From: an uncultured Woeseiaceae bacterium
GTDB taxonomy: Bacteria; Pseudomonadota; Gammaproteobacteria; Steroidobacterales; Woeseiaceae
DNA: 64,000 nucleotides
Direction: 5' to 3'
NCBI GenBank assembly: GCA_947258565.1
Contig: CAMYJB010000002.1
Coordinates: 209,868 to 273,867 of the forward strand
Shown here: positions 10,658-20,534 of the stretch, piece by piece
How positions within the stretch are numbered: the first letter of the stretch is position 1
Layout of the letters: every line of letters starts with the position of its first letter
Program-made: the position numbers and the translations under genes
Notes under the pieces: model-generated
Told to the model about the DNA's origin: nothing
Database searches by the model: none
What the model saw: only the letters and a program-made list of their open reading frames with translations

Positions 10658-11449
10658 ATGAGCGAGCGCCTGCAGATCAGCATCGAAAGCCATGTTGCCG
10701 AGGTTCGGCTGAACCGGCCTGAAAAGCACAACGCTCTGGACATGCAGATGTTCGACGACCTTGCGGCGGCAGCGGCCCGGCTTGGGGGGGAACCCTCCGT
10801 AAGGGCCGTGGTCCTGGCCGGCACGGGCGAGAATTTTTGTGCGGGTATCGATCTGAGCATTTTCAGCGATCCTGCCGATGCCGTCGACCCGGCATCGATG
10901 GCGCCACAGAAAGGCAGCCTTGCGAACCGCTTTCAGCGCGCGGCATTTGCATGGCGTGAAGTGCCGGTGCCCGTCATCTGTGCCATACATGGCGTCGCCT
11001 TCGGCGGCGGGGCACAGATCGCGCTGGGTGCGGACCTGCGCTATGCGGCGCGGGATGCGAAAATGTCGATCATGGAAATACGCTGGGGGCTGATTCCGGA
11101 CCTTGCCATCTCCGTGACCGCAAGCAACCTGGTGCGCGAGGATATACTGCGGGAACTCGCCTACACGGGGCGTGTCGTGGGTGCCAGCGAAGCGATGGCA
11201 CTCGGCCTGGTGACGGCCGTTCACGATGACCCGCTGCAGGCGGCCCGGGATACTGCACGGTTGATCGCCGGCCGCTCGCCGGACGCGATCCGGGCGATGA
11301 AGACCTTGTTCAATGAGCGCCGCGATCTCGATGCCGGCCGCTCGTTGTCACTGGAGGCGAAACTGCAGTCCGGGATTATTGGCCAGGCGAACCAGCTGGA
11401 GGCGGTTCGTGCCAATATCGATGGCCGGGAGCCGGAATTCGGCGACTAG
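10658..11449 (+). CDS. Enoyl-CoA hydratase/isomerase (crotonase) family
   Basis: EVRLNRPEKHNALDMQMFDDL, NFCAGIDLS, VPVICAIHGVAFGGGAQIALGADLRYAARDAKMSIMEIRWGLIPD. Confidence 0.88.
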   Translation: MSERLQISIESHVAEVRLNRPEKHNALDMQMFDDLAAAAARLGGEPSVRAVVLAGTGENFCAGIDLSIFSDPADAVDPASMAPQKGSLANRFQRAAFAWREVPVPVICAIHGVAFGGGAQIALGADLRYAARDAKMSIMEIRWGLIPDLAISVTASNLVREDILRELAYTGRVVGASEAMALGLVTAVHDDPLQAARDTARLIAGRSPDAIRAMKTLFNERRDLDAGRSLSLEAKLQSGIIGQANQLEAVRANIDGREPEFGD

Positions 11450-11534
11450 ACTTTGAGCTTGGACGGAACTTCGGTAGGCTCACCCGACTCAAAGATTACA
11501 CCTAAACAAGGCCCAACTGCGGCTCAGGCGCATT

Positions 11535-12239
11535 TTGAACACAGCACTGAAAGTCTTGATGCTTGCGGTTTCCGTAGTGCAGGTTACGGCAGCCATGGCG
11601 CAGCAGTCTTCCGGCAATCTCAATGTGCACCTGCACCCGAAGACGCTCAGCGTACAGGCCAAGGCCGAAGAGCTGTTCGAGCGCGGAGACTACCGGCGAG
11701 CCTACACTATCTATCTCAATGATCTCGCGCCTATCGGCGACAAATACGCGCAATACATGCTCGGCTACATGTGTCTCGGCGGACTTGGCGTGGAACAGGA
11801 CACCGAGCTTGCAGCCGCCTGGTACAGGCTCGCCGCGGAACGTGGCGAACCCGACGAATTTGTTGCGATCCGGGATGAATTACTCGGCAAACTGGACGCG
11901 GCCGACCGGGCGCGCTCGGACCAGTTCTATTTACGGCTGCGCCGCGAGTACAGCGACATCGCGATCAGCATGCGCGAGGCGATCGAGGAATTCGAAAATC
12001 TGCCGCAGGCGTCGACGGGGTCGCTCCTCGGCAATGCCTCATCGGCCGTTACGATCGTCGAGCCGCGTGCCGGCGGCAGCGCGACGGGTGAAGCGCTGGT
12101 TCAGCGCACCCGGTTACGGCTGCAAGGTCATCTGGATCGCATTACCACGACGCTCGGCATTGAGCGTATGGACGTGAGGACGCTGACGGCCGGCGACCTC
12201 GAAGAGCTCGAAGCTTCGGTCAGGGATTACTTGCGCTGA
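11535..12239 (+). CDS. Exported SEL1-like repeat protein
   Basis: Signal peptide MNTALKVLMLAVSVVQVTAAMAQQ; LGYMCLGGLGVEQDTELAAAWYRLAAERGEP Sel1 repeat; TTG start. Confidence 0.6.
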   Translation: MNTALKVLMLAVSVVQVTAAMAQQSSGNLNVHLHPKTLSVQAKAEELFERGDYRRAYTIYLNDLAPIGDKYAQYMLGYMCLGGLGVEQDTELAAAWYRLAAERGEPDEFVAIRDELLGKLDAADRARSDQFYLRLRREYSDIAISMREAIEEFENLPQASTGSLLGNASSAVTIVEPRAGGSATGEALVQRTRLRLQGHLDRITTTLGIERMDVRTLTAGDLEELEASVRDYLR

Positions 12240-12859
12240 GCTGAATCCTGCTGGCGGGCGGTCAGCCCGGCGCTCAGGATTCGCGGGAATTCTTCCACGA
12301 CTTTTGCCGCGACGGCCGGATCGCCGTGGAACCACTTGGGAATCCAGTTCAATGATCCCATGATTGCGTTGCCCGTCATTCTCAGGTCGCATGGCGCGAT
12401 GCTGCCGTCCGCGATGCCGCGCTCGAGCAGCGCCTCGAATGCGGCGCTGTGTCTGCGCGACAATTCGAGGACTTCCTCGCGGTGCTCCGGTTTGAGCGAC
12501 GGAATCTCACTCATTATCGCGATAGGGCCCTGGTCGCCCACCATGCATTCGATGTGATAGCGGAGGTAGCGCCGTACCGTCTCGAGCCCGTTTTCGCCCT
12601 CGTCAATTGCGCGCTGCATGGCCTCACGCCCGACGTCGGCCGCCCGCACGTAGCAGAGGTAGACGAGTTCCTGCTTGTTGCGGACGTAGTAGTAGAGGGC
12701 TGCATCGGTCAGGCCGAGAAGGTCGGCAACGTCCTTCAGTGAGGTGCCGCTGTAGCCTTTGAGGTTAAAACAGCGTGCCGCCGCCTTGAGCATGCGGTCG
12801 CGTTTGACACGGAAGCGGCTATCAATGGCGTTTTCGGTCCCGGAGCTCTGGGATTGCAT
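12227..12859 (-). CDS. TetR/AcrR-family transcriptional regulator
   Basis: RDRMLKAAARCFNLKGYSGTSLKDVADLLGLTDAALYYYVRNKQELVYLCY. Confidence 0.9.
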   Translation of the reverse strand: MQSQSSGTENAIDSRFRVKRDRMLKAAARCFNLKGYSGTSLKDVADLLGLTDAALYYYVRNKQELVYLCYVRAADVGREAMQRAIDEGENGLETVRRYLRYHIECMVGDQGPIAIMSEIPSLKPEHREEVLELSRRHSAAFEALLERGIADGSIAPCDLRMTGNAIMGSLNWIPKWFHGDPAVAAKVVEEFPRILSAGLTARQQDSAQRK

Positions 12860-12894
12860 GAGCTGTGCACTTGAGTTCTGGCTGAATGTGCATT

Positions 12895-12914
12895 ATTTTA
12901 ATCATCATTAAAAT
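12895..12914. promoter_or_regulatory. Inverted repeat ATTTTAAT-catc-ATTAAAAT, candidate operator between tetR and icmF
   Basis: Perfect 8-bp arms read directly in the divergent intergenic region. Confidence 0.55.
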
Positions 12915-13004
12915 TATTGCAACTGACAAAGCGTTTGATTTAAAAAGAATTTCCGCCGTTCGGGTGGATCGTAACGCTGTCTTTGCACCGGAGGATAGTC
13001 ATCC

Positions 13005-16000
13005 ATGAGCAGGGTTGCGAACGATCTGCGCGGCGCGTCCCGCACGGTCAGCGAAGCGCCGTTGCGCTTTGTGACCGCGGCGTCTCTGTTCGACGGGCAT
13101 GACGCGGCGATCAACATTATGCGGCGTCTCATTCAGGCGCAGGGCGCGGAGGTGATTCATCTCGGCCACAACCGCAGCGTCGACGATATTGTGCGTGCGG
13201 CGGTCCAGGAAGACGCTGACGGCATCGCGGTGAGTTCTTACCAGGGCGGTCATAACGAATTCTTCCGCTACATGATCGATCGCCTGAGGGAACTGGATGC
13301 GGGCCACATACGCGTATTCGGCGGTGGCGGTGGCACGATCACGCCCGAGGAAATCCGGGAACTGATGCACTACGGCGTCGAGCGGATCTACCATCCGCAC
13401 GACGGCATGGAACTCGGTCTGGACGCAATGATACGCGACCTGATCGACCGCACCACGGCGGCGCGGCGGGAGACCACGATGCCATCGGGCGCGGCGCGGG
13501 ATCATACGATCGACATAGCTGCCACGATCTCCGCGATCGAGGAAAGCACGCTGGACGAAGCCACGCTGTCGAGGTTGCGCAAGGAATGGCAGGTAAAGGC
13601 GGGCAGTGCGCCCGTCGTCGGTATCACCGGCACCGGCGGCGCTGGCAAGAGCAGCGTCACCGACGAAATTCTGAATCGCTTCCTTGGCAGCTACCCCGGA
13701 ATGCACATCGCGGTGTTGGCGGTGGATCCGACGCGGCGGCGTACGGGCGGTGCCCTGCTGGGCGACCGCATCCGCATGAACACCCTGCGGTCGGAGCGTG
13801 TGTTCATGCGTTCCATCGCGACGCGCAGGCAGCACCTTGCGACGAGCGAGATGCTGGGCGATCACATCCTGTTCCTGAAGTCGCTGGGCTTCGACCTGAT
13901 CATCGTGGAGACGGCGGGCATCGGGCAAAGCGACAGCGAGATCGTCGACCTGGTGGATTTTTCCGTCTATGTGATGACCAGTGACTACGGTGCCGCCAGC
14001 CAGCTCGAAAAGATCGACATGCTCGATTTCGCGGACCTGATCGTGTTGAACAAGTTCGACAGGCGCGGTGCCGAGGATGCACTGCGCGATATTCGCAAGC
14101 AATGGAAGCGCAATCACGTCGCGTTCAATGTCGGCGACGACGAGGTACCGGTCTACCCGACGATTGCGAGCCAGTTCAATGACCCGGGTGTCAGCTGGAT
14201 GTTTGCCGAACTCTGTCGGCGGATTGCCGGTAAGCTCGGACTCGATCCGGCCAGGTGGTCGCCCGATATCGACACGTCTGTCCGGGAGCCGCGCGCAACC
14301 GCGATGATTCCTGGCAGCCGGATCCGCTACCTCGCCGAAATCGCCGAGCAGGGGCGCGAGATTAATCGCCGCATCGACGGCCAGGCCGAACTCGCGAGCA
14401 GGCTGCAACACCTTTATGAATCGCTGAAATCGCTTGAAGACGAGGCGTTACCGGCTGAATTCGAAGCGTATGCGCCGGATGCACTGACGGCGGGCGGCGA
14501 CAGGACGCTGCTGGTGCTCCGGCAGCGTTACCAGGAGACGCTGGACGAACTCTCGGCCGAATCGATAAAGCTGCTGCGCGAGTGGCCGCAACGCCGGCAA
14601 TCCGTCAGCAGCGATGCCTACAGCTACGAGGTTCGCGGCCGGGAGATTTCCGGCGAAAATTACCGCGAGTCGCTGAGTCACCAGAAGATCCCCAAGATCG
14701 CCGCACCACATTACCGGGACTGGGGTGAGATGCTGAGTTTCCTGTCCCGGGAAAACCTGCCGGGCGGTTATCCCTACACCGGCGGCGTGTATCCGTATCG
14801 TCGGCTGGGCGAAGATCCGACCCGTATGTTCGCGGGAGAGGGCACGCCGGAGCGCACCAATCGCCGTTTTCACTACCTGTCCCGGGGACAGGATGCTGCG
14901 CGGCTGTCCACGGCGTTCGACTCCGTCACGCTGTACGGCGAAGACCCGCACGAGCGCCCCGACATTTACGGCAAGGTGGGAAACTCGGGTGTGTCGATTG
15001 CGACCGTCGACGACATGAAGAAGCTCTATTCGGGCTTCGATCTCTGTTCGCCCAAGACCTCGGTATCGATGACGATCAATGGGCCCGCGCCGATGATGCT
15101 GGCCTTCTTCATGAATACGGCCGTCGACCAGCAGGTCGAAAAGCACCTCCGCGAGACCGGACGGTGGCAAGCGGCCAGCAAGAAGATAGATGCATACTTT
15201 GGCGACCGCGAGCGGCCGCGCTACGCGGGCGAGCTGCCCCCGGGCAATGACGGTCTCGGACTCGGCCTGCTGGGAATTTCAGGCGACAAAATTGTCGATG
15301 CCGAAACCTATGGGCGCATTCGCGAAGCGACCATGTCGACGGTACGCGGTACCGTCCAGGCCGATATCCTGAAGGAAGACCAGGCGCAGAATACCTGCAT
15401 CTTCTCGACGGAATTCGCCATGAAGATGATGGGCGATGTGCAGCAGTTCTTCATCGACAACAACGTGCGCAATTACTACAGCGTATCGATCAGCGGTTAC
15501 CACATCGCCGAAGCGGGCGCGAACCCGATAAGCCAGCTTGCGTTTACGCTCGCCAACGGCTTCACGATCGTCGAGTACTACCTCGCAAGAGAAATGGACA
15601 TCGACGCGTTTGCGCCGAACCTCAGTTTCTTCTTCTCCAACGGCATGGATCCCGAGTACGCGGTGATCGGCCGGGTCGCACGGCGTATCTGGGCGCGCGC
15701 CATGCGTGAGCGTTACGGTGCAGGCGCCCGGTCGCAGATGCTGAAGTACCACATCCAGACATCCGGCCGCAGCCTGCACGCCCAGGAAATCAGTTTCAAC
15801 GATATCCGCACCACGTTGCAGGCGCTCTACGCGCTGTTCGACAATTGCAACAGCCTGCATACGAACGCCTTCGACGAGGCCATAACGACGCCGACGGAGC
15901 AGTCGGTGCGCCGCGCCGTTGCCATCCAGATGATCATTTCACGGGAACTTGGCCTCAATTACTGCGAGAACCCGTGGCAGGGCTCGTTCATCATCAACGA

Positions 16001-16448
16001 ACTCACGGATCTCGTCGAGGAGGCGGTCTACCAGGAGTTCGAGCGTATATCCGAACGCGGCGGCGTCCTGGGCGCGATGGACACGATGTACCAGCGCAGC
16101 AGGATCCAGGAGGAGAGCCTCTATTACGAAAGCAAGAAGCACGACGGTTCACTGCCGCTGATCGGCGTCAACACCTTCCTGCCCAAGGAGGGCCAGGAAG
16201 ACGAGGTGCAGGAACTGGAACTCATTCGTTCGAGCGAGGACGAAAAGAACGACCAGATTCGGAATGTGCGCGCTTTCCAGGCGACGCATGCCGGGGAAAG
16301 CGGCAACGCTCTGGACAGACTGCAGGCCGTCGCACGCGAGCGCGGCAATATTTTCGCCGAACTCATGGAGACGGTTAAGAGCAGCTCGCTGGGGCAGATC
16401 TCCGCCGCGTTATACGACGTCGGCGGCGAGTATCGGCGCAACATGTAG
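13005..16448 (+). CDS. icmF: Fused isobutyryl-CoA mutase/GTPase IcmF (B12-binding + MeaB-like G-domain + mutase)
   Basis: 1147 aa; N-term B12-binding domain ([37 protein letters not shown]), [13 protein letters not shown]-loop, mutase core [25 protein letters not shown]. Confidence 0.95.
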   Translation: MSRVANDLRGASRTVSEAPLRFVTAASLFDGHDAAINIMRRLIQAQGAEVIHLGHNRSVDDIVRAAVQEDADGIAVSSYQGGHNEFFRYMIDRLRELDAGHIRVFGGGGGTITPEEIRELMHYGVERIYHPHDGMELGLDAMIRDLIDRTTAARRETTMPSGAARDHTIDIAATISAIEESTLDEATLSRLRKEWQVKAGSAPVVGITGTGGAGKSSVTDEILNRFLGSYPGMHIAVLAVDPTRRRTGGALLGDRIRMNTLRSERVFMRSIATRRQHLATSEMLGDHILFLKSLGFDLIIVETAGIGQSDSEIVDLVDFSVYVMTSDYGAASQLEKIDMLDFADLIVLNKFDRRGAEDALRDIRKQWKRNHVAFNVGDDEVPVYPTIASQFNDPGVSWMFAELCRRIAGKLGLDPARWSPDIDTSVREPRATAMIPGSRIRYLAEIAEQGREINRRIDGQAELASRLQHLYESLKSLEDEALPAEFEAYAPDALTAGGDRTLLVLRQRYQETLDELSAESIKLLREWPQRRQSVSSDAYSYEVRGREISGENYRESLSHQKIPKIAAPHYRDWGEMLSFLSRENLPGGYPYTGGVYPYRRLGEDPTRMFAGEGTPERTNRRFHYLSRGQDAARLSTAFDSVTLYGEDPHERPDIYGKVGNSGVSIATVDDMKKLYSGFDLCSPKTSVSMTINGPAPMMLAFFMNTAVDQQVEKHLRETGRWQAASKKIDAYFGDRERPRYAGELPPGNDGLGLGLLGISGDKIVDAETYGRIREATMSTVRGTVQADILKEDQAQNTCIFSTEFAMKMMGDVQQFFIDNNVRNYYSVSISGYHIAEAGANPISQLAFTLANGFTIVEYYLAREMDIDAFAPNLSFFFSNGMDPEYAVIGRVARRIWARAMRERYGAGARSQMLKYHIQTSGRSLHAQEISFNDIRTTLQALYALFDNCNSLHTNAFDEAITTPTEQSVRRAVAIQMIISRELGLNYCENPWQGSFIINELTDLVEEAVYQEFERISERGGVLGAMDTMYQRSRIQEESLYYESKKHDGSLPLIGVNTFLPKEGQEDEVQELELIRSSEDEKNDQIRNVRAFQATHAGESGNALDRLQAVARERGNIFAELMETVKSSSLGQISAALYDVGGEYRRNM

Positions 16449-16468
16449 CATTCGGCAGGGGCAGAAGC

Positions 16469-17248
16469 ATGAGCGAAATCGTCAGGTACGAACACACGGA
16501 TGGCGTCGCCGTCGTTACTCTCAACCGGCCGGACGCGATGAATTCGTTCACGTCGCAGCTCAGCTTCGATCTGCTCGATGCCCTCGAGAAGGCGCATCAC
16601 GACGATTCCATACGCGTGGTTGTCCTGACGGGCGAAGGCCGTTGTTTCAGTGCGGGCGCGGATCTGAAGACCGGCCTCGAGGGACGGCGCGTGTATGGCA
16701 AGCTGCAGTATGAGTATCGGCCGGTCATGACCGCGGTTGCATCCATGCCCAAGCCCGTTATTGCCGCGGTGCCGGGATCCGCAGCCGGCATAGGCTTGTC
16801 CCTGGCGCTGACCTGCGATCTTCTTATCATGGCCGACGATGCGTTCCTGCTGTCGCCGTTTACGACGATATCGCTCGTTCCGGACGGCGGCCTCAACTGG
16901 TTGTTGGTCCGGCAGCTGGGATACCGCCGCGCCTTCCAGCTGAGTATCGAATCAGAGCGCATCGACGCAGAGCGTTGCGTGCAGCTCGGCCTCGCCAACA
17001 AGGTGGTGCCGGCGGAGGAGCTGCAAACCGCGGCGCGTGAATGGGCTGTGACGCTCGTCAAACGTGCGCCGTTGTCGCTCGCCGCGACGAAGAAGGTGAT
17101 GCGGCTGGCGATGGATCATGATTGGGAAAGCTGCTTCAACGCGGAAGCGGAGCTGCAGCAGTCACTCGTCGGGTGCCCCGACAATCTCGAGGGTGTGAAA
17201 GCGTTTTTCGAGAAGCGCGCGCCAGAGTTCAAGGGACAGAAGGACTAG
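16469..17248 (+). CDS. Enoyl-CoA hydratase/isomerase (crotonase) family
   Basis: VVTLNRPDAMNSFTSQL, RCFSAGADLK, KPVIAAVPGSAAGIGLSLALTCDLLIM. Confidence 0.88.
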   Translation: MSEIVRYEHTDGVAVVTLNRPDAMNSFTSQLSFDLLDALEKAHHDDSIRVVVLTGEGRCFSAGADLKTGLEGRRVYGKLQYEYRPVMTAVASMPKPVIAAVPGSAAGIGLSLALTCDLLIMADDAFLLSPFTTISLVPDGGLNWLLVRQLGYRRAFQLSIESERIDAERCVQLGLANKVVPAEELQTAAREWAVTLVKRAPLSLAATKKVMRLAMDHDWESCFNAEAELQQSLVGCPDNLEGVKAFFEKRAPEFKGQKD

Positions 17249-17253
17249 CGGTC

Positions 17254-18414
17254 ATGCAACGACTGATCTTCGAAGAAGAACACGACATGTTCCGGGACGC
17301 AGTGCGGAGCTTCTTTGTCAACGAAATCCAGCCGCACCGCGAGCGCTGGCGGGAACAGGGTATCGTGGATCGCGAAGCGTTCAGGAAAGCCGGCGAGCAG
17401 GGCTTGCTGATGATGTGGGCCGATGAAAAATACGGCGGTGCGGGCGTGGCGGACTTCCGCTACGAACAGATCCTCATGGAGGAGAATACGCGTCACGGTG
17501 ACAATGGCTTCTTCCTCTGGCTGCACAGCCGCCTGGTCGGACCGTATATCGGCGAATTGGCGAGCGATGAACAGAAGGAGCGCTGGTTGCCCGGCTGCGT
17601 GACCGGCGAACATATCCTCGCCGTCGCGATCACCGAGCCCGGCGCCGGCAGCGACGTTGCCGGTATTCGCACACGCGCAGAGGACAAGGGCGACCACTTC
17701 CTCCTCAACGGCTCCAAGACCTACATATCAAACGGCATCAATGCCGACCTCGTGATCGTCGTCGCGCGCACGGATCCGGAGAAGCGTCACGGCATGAGCC
17801 TTTTCGTGGTCGAGGAGGGCATGGACGGCTTCGAGCGCGGTCGCAACCTGGGCAAGATGGGATTGAAGAGCCAGGACACGGCGGAGCTTTTTTTCAACAA
17901 CGTGAAGGTGCCCAGGGAAAACCTGCTCGGCGAGCTGCACCGGGGTTTCTACGCCCTCATGCACTTCCTCGCGGAGGAGCGCATGATAGGCGCCGTCGGT
18001 TACCTCGCGAACGCAGAGGCGGCATTCGAGGAGACCCTGGAATACATCACCGATCGGCATGCGTTCGGCCAGCCGATCGCCAATTTCCAGAACACGCGGT
18101 TCACGATGGCGGATATGCGCATGCAGCTCGACGTTGCGCAGGCTTTCGTGGACCAGTGCGTGATGCAGCACAACGAGGGCAAGCTGAGCGCGGAGGACGC
18201 GGCCAAGGCGAAGTTGCACTGCAGTGAGGTCGAAGCCAAGGTCGTCGATGACTGCGTGCAGCTGCACGGCGGCGCCGGCTACATGGACGAGTATGCGATC
18301 AGCCGCCGCTACACGGATGCACGGGTCTCGCGCATCTACGCGGGCAGCTCCGAGATCATGCGCGAGATCATCGCGCGCTCGATCGGCCTCGATCCGCGCA
18401 AGGCCGGATCGTGA
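17254..18414 (+). CDS. Acyl-CoA dehydrogenase
   Basis: AITEPGAGSDVAGIRTRA, NGSKTYISNGINADLVIVVART, HGGAGYMDEYAISRRYTDARVSRIYAGSSEIMREIIARSIGL. Confidence 0.92.
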   Translation: MQRLIFEEEHDMFRDAVRSFFVNEIQPHRERWREQGIVDREAFRKAGEQGLLMMWADEKYGGAGVADFRYEQILMEENTRHGDNGFFLWLHSRLVGPYIGELASDEQKERWLPGCVTGEHILAVAITEPGAGSDVAGIRTRAEDKGDHFLLNGSKTYISNGINADLVIVVARTDPEKRHGMSLFVVEEGMDGFERGRNLGKMGLKSQDTAELFFNNVKVPRENLLGELHRGFYALMHFLAEERMIGAVGYLANAEAAFEETLEYITDRHAFGQPIANFQNTRFTMADMRMQLDVAQAFVDQCVMQHNEGKLSAEDAAKAKLHCSEVEAKVVDDCVQLHGGAGYMDEYAISRRYTDARVSRIYAGSSEIMREIIARSIGLDPRKAGS

Positions 18415-19295
18415 AGTTAGCGTTCATCGGGCTGGGCGTCATGGGCTTTCCCATGGCGGGATACCTCGCAGCTCGCGGACATGAGGTCGCTGTCTACAAT
18501 CGCAGTGCGGACAAGGTGGCAAGATGGCTCGGGCAAAACGAGGGTCGCAGCGCCGCTACGCCGGCGGATGCCGCCCGCGGCGCCGACATCGTTTTCTGCT
18601 GTGTCGGCAATGACGACGACGTCCGCGAAGTTACGCTCGGCGAACACGGAGCACTCCACGCCATGTCGCCGCGGTCGATCCTGGTGGACCACACGACGGC
18701 TTCCGCCACGCTGGCGCGCGAACTGCACGCGGCGGCGGGCGAACGTCAGGTCGGCTTCCTCGATGCGCCCCTGTCCGGCGGGCAGGCGGGTGCGGAGAAC
18801 GGCCAGCTCACGATCATGGCCGGCGGCGACGAGCCCGACTTCGAGCGCGCACAACCCGTTATGGATTGTTATGCGAAAGCGATCACCCTGATCGGGCCGG
18901 CCGGATCGGGACAGCTCGCGAAGATGGTCAACCAGATCTGTATCGCCGGCCTTCTGCAGGGATTGTCCGAGGGGCTGCATTTTGCGCTGCGGGCCGATCT
19001 CGATGTCGAGAGAGTGATAAGCGCAATCTCGAAAGGAGCGGCGCAGTCCTGGCAGATGGACAACCGCTGGCAGACCATGGTGAACGGCCAGTTCGACTTC
19101 GGCTTTGCGGTGGACTGGATGCGCAAGGACCTCGGTATCACGCTCGCCGAAGCGCGATCGAACGGCGCCCGGCTCGACCTGACCGAACTCGTCGACCGCT
19201 ACTATGCGGAGGTGCAGGCGCTCGGCGGAAATCGCTGGGACACGTCGAGCCTCATCGCGAGGCTCGAGAAACCGGTCCGGCTGCAGGATGGCTGA
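18411..19295 (+). CDS. 3-hydroxyisobutyrate dehydrogenase family NAD(P)-dependent oxidoreductase
   Basis: KLAFIGLGVMGFPMAGYLAARGHEVAVYNR, DAPLSGGQAGAENGQLTIMAGG; GTG start overlapping preceding TGA. Confidence 0.9.
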   Translation: MKLAFIGLGVMGFPMAGYLAARGHEVAVYNRSADKVARWLGQNEGRSAATPADAARGADIVFCCVGNDDDVREVTLGEHGALHAMSPRSILVDHTTASATLARELHAAAGERQVGFLDAPLSGGQAGAENGQLTIMAGGDEPDFERAQPVMDCYAKAITLIGPAGSGQLAKMVNQICIAGLLQGLSEGLHFALRADLDVERVISAISKGAAQSWQMDNRWQTMVNGQFDFGFAVDWMRKDLGITLAEARSNGARLDLTELVDRYYAEVQALGGNRWDTSSLIARLEKPVRLQDG

Positions 19296-20442
19296 CCCGG
19301 CGGATGCGAGAGCGCCCCTGGGGCCGCTGCACGGGATCAGGATCATCGAGATTGCGGGCATCGGGCCGACCCAGTTGTGCGGCATGCTACTGGCCGATAT
19401 GGGCGCGCAGGTCCTGCGCCTGCGGCGCCCGGCCGCCGCCGATCCCGGGGTGGACGTTCCCGACCGGGTGAACCTGATGAATCGCGGCAGGCCGACGGTC
19501 GACGTCGACCTCAAGTCCGACCCGGGGCGCGAGTCCGTGCTCCGTCTTTGCGAAAGCGCCGATGCGATCTTCGAGGGTTTTCGTCCCGGCGTCATGGAGC
19601 GACTGGGGTTGGGGCCCGACGCGTGCATTGGCCGCAACCGACGCCTCGTCTACGGCAGGATGACGGGCTGGGGACAGGACGGGCCGATGGCGGGCCGGGC
19701 CGGACACGATGCCAACTACATCGCACTCGCCGGTGCGCTGCACGGCATCGGGGAGGCTGGTCGGCCGCCGCCACTGCCGCTGAATCTGGTCGGGGATTTT
19801 GGTGGCGGGGCCATGTTCCTCGTGACCGGTTTGCTGGCGGCATTGCTCGAAGCGGGCCGGTCCGGCGAGGGCCAGGTCGTGGATGCCGCAATGGTCGACG
19901 GTACCGCCTCGATGCTGACCTTGTTCTACGGCCTGCTGGCAGGCGGACTGTGGACGGAGCGCAGGCAAAGCAACCTGCTGGACGGCGGCGCGCCTTTCGC
20001 CCGTTGCTACGCGACGCGCGACAACAGGTTTGTCGCGGTCTGCGCGCTGGAAACGGAGTTCTTCGCCAGGCTGCTGAAAACGCTGTCCATCGACAATATC
20101 GATCCCGCCGATCAGTACGACACAGACAAATGGGCGACGCATCACGAGATCTTCGCGGCGGCCTTTCGCAGCAAGACGCGCGAGGAATGGAGTGCCCTGC
20201 TGAGCGGTGTCGATGCCTGTGCCACCCCGGTACTGACGCTGAGCGAAGCTGCGGAACACGAGCACGCAAGGGCGCGCGGCACCTACGTGGATATCGATGG
20301 CATACGGCAACCGGGGCCTGCGCCACGATTCTCCAGGACGCCGGCAGAGGCCAGGCGGGCACCGCCGGACAACAACTCAGCGGCACGCGAGCTTCTGTCG
20401 GAGTGGGGCCTGCGGGAGGACGAGATCCGGCAACTGGTATAA
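19288..20442 (+). CDS. CaiB/BaiF CoA-transferase (alpha-methylacyl-CoA racemase-like)
   Basis: GPLHGIRIIEIAGIGPTQLCGMLLADMGAQVLRL, RLVYGRMTGWGQDGPMAGRAGHDANYIALAGAL. Confidence 0.88.
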   Translation: MADPADARAPLGPLHGIRIIEIAGIGPTQLCGMLLADMGAQVLRLRRPAAADPGVDVPDRVNLMNRGRPTVDVDLKSDPGRESVLRLCESADAIFEGFRPGVMERLGLGPDACIGRNRRLVYGRMTGWGQDGPMAGRAGHDANYIALAGALHGIGEAGRPPPLPLNLVGDFGGGAMFLVTGLLAALLEAGRSGEGQVVDAAMVDGTASMLTLFYGLLAGGLWTERRQSNLLDGGAPFARCYATRDNRFVAVCALETEFFARLLKTLSIDNIDPADQYDTDKWATHHEIFAAAFRSKTREEWSALLSGVDACATPVLTLSEAAEHEHARARGTYVDIDGIRQPGPAPRFSRTPAEARRAPPDNNSAARELLSEWGLREDEIRQLV

Positions 20443-20443
20443 T
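20435..20443 (+). promoter_or_regulatory. Extended -10 promoter TGGTATAAT
   Basis: TGnTATAAT match overlapping the CaiB/BaiF stop codon, 6-7 nt before the apparent 5' end of the TPP riboswitch; no clear -35. Confidence 0.6.
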
Positions 20444-20449
20444 GCCGTC

Positions 20450-20532
20450 TTCACAGGGGTGGTCTCCGGACCTGAGATCTGTAACGGGAACCCTTAGAAC
20501 CTGAACCGGGTAATGCCGGCGTAGGGAGAGGA
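20450..20532 (+). ncRNA. TPP riboswitch (THI element)
   Basis: CAGGGGTGGTCTCCGGACCTGAGATCTGTAACGGGAACCCTTAGAACCTGAACCGGGTAATGCCGGCGTAGGGAGAGG contains the conserved CTGAGA, ACCCTT, GAACCTGA, GGGTAATGCC and GCGTAGGGA blocks. Confidence 0.96.
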
Positions 20533-20534
20533 TC

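Noticed and set aside
12999-14411. 470-aa minus-strand ORF
   Set aside because: Antisense to icmF; no recognisable domain; GC-driven open frame.
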